Source: Silene noctiflora
Taxonomy: Eukaryota > Streptophyta > Magnoliopsida > Caryophyllales > Caryophyllaceae
Assembly: GCA_009801015.1 (NCBI GenBank)
Contig: VHZZ01000099.1
Span: forward strand, 259,498 to 288,845
Direction: 5' to 3'
DNA: 29,348 nucleotides
Positions within the stretch are counted from its first letter, which is position 1, and each line of letters opens with the position of its first letter. Shown piece by piece: positions 29,023 through 29,348 of this stretch. Made by a program: the position numbers and the translations under genes. Below the pieces are notes generated by a model. That model made no database searches, was not told the DNA's origin, and saw only the letters and a list, made by a program, of their open reading frames with translations.

Positions 29023-29348
29023 TAGGGATGTCAGTGGGGCGGGTATAAGTGGGTACCGCATCGCACCCGCCCCGGTTGGACGAGTACGGGTACAAAATTT
29101 CACACGCCATGGGTGGTGGGGCGGGGGTGGATTTATTTCATACCCGCCAACCCACCAATTTAAAAAAAATAAAAGTTATTTCGAGCTTTATAACAATATT
29201 AATATTTTATTTGAAAATCTTAGAAATATAAAATGATTTTTTTTGAAAATTAGTAGTGCTTAAACTACATTTTACTGAAAAAAAGTATCGATAAAAGTAA
29301 TGAAATGGTCGGTGGGTATCGTTCTAAATTTTCACCCAGTAAGGCGGG
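29023..29348. mobile_element. hAT-like MITE with degenerate GGGTGCGGGTA array, cut by window end
   Basis: It begins TAGGGATGTCAGTGGGGCGG, a terminus common to small hAT-like plant repeats. GGGTACCGC, CACCCGCCCC, GGGTGGTGGGGCGGG and CATACCCGCCAACCCACC follow, then AT-rich sequence, and GGTGGGTATCG with GGCGGG at the very end. The other terminus lies outside the window. Confidence 0.5.

Overview
The window looks like nuclear DNA from a eudicot plant. The spliced host genes have GT-AG introns, the intergenic DNA is AT-rich and full of repeats, and the elements are plant types (Ty1/copia, TRIM-like LTR pieces, L1-type LINE with RNase H, Helitron, Stowaway-like MITEs, tRNA-derived SINEs). Several repeats resemble ones I associate with Caryophyllales (the MITE at 530-710, the TCGATCGA-rich LTR), but that placement is inference only. 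Two host genes can be reconstructed completely. The first is a four-exon gene on the minus strand (10226-12002) for a 159-residue HLH/ACT-like protein of the Arabidopsis At2g40435/At3g56220 type. The second is a twelve-exon gene on the plus strand (22713-28044) for a 364-residue NOP53 protein (SMO4, At2g40430 in Arabidopsis), a nucleolar 60S biogenesis factor. As I recall, the Arabidopsis counterparts are neighbours, so the pair looks like an ancient linkage that repeats have stretched to 10.7 kb. || Layout: 1-1620 is intergenic, with a near-perfect palindrome, a short tandem repeat and a MITE. 1628-7257 is a fossil Ty1/copia element on the minus strand, nested by a long gypsy-type LTR (about 2375-3910) that carries a (GA)n tract. 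About 7380-7700 is a TRIM-like LTR/PBS fragment. 7780-9050 is a 5'-truncated, decayed LINE on the plus strand ending in an A-rich tail. 9122-9680 is a MITE-like element built from degenerate CCCGAC motifs, followed by a (TAA)n microsatellite. 10226-12100 is the HLH/ACT-like gene with its TATA box. || 12100-22600 is a repeat-dense intergenic region with no convincing gene. It holds two inverted copies of a degenerate TTCAG-type array, SINE-like and MITE-like pieces, LTR promoter scraps, a higher-order tandem repeat at 17405-18000 with a perfect hairpin, spaced direct repeats at 19133/19274/20379, and a Helitron 3' terminus at 20311 preceded by a 98-bp tandem duplication. 22713-28044 is NOP53, whose introns hold a SINE fragment, a mini-Stowaway and a fold-back element. 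The window ends inside a degenerate GGGTGCGGGTA array with a hAT-like terminus. || The two host genes have no obvious shared pathway: one is probably a regulator that works through protein-protein contacts, the other a ribosome assembly factor. I see no operon-like, CRISPR-like or otherwise clearly novel multi-gene system. The most interesting material is the non-coding repeat architecture between the two genes.
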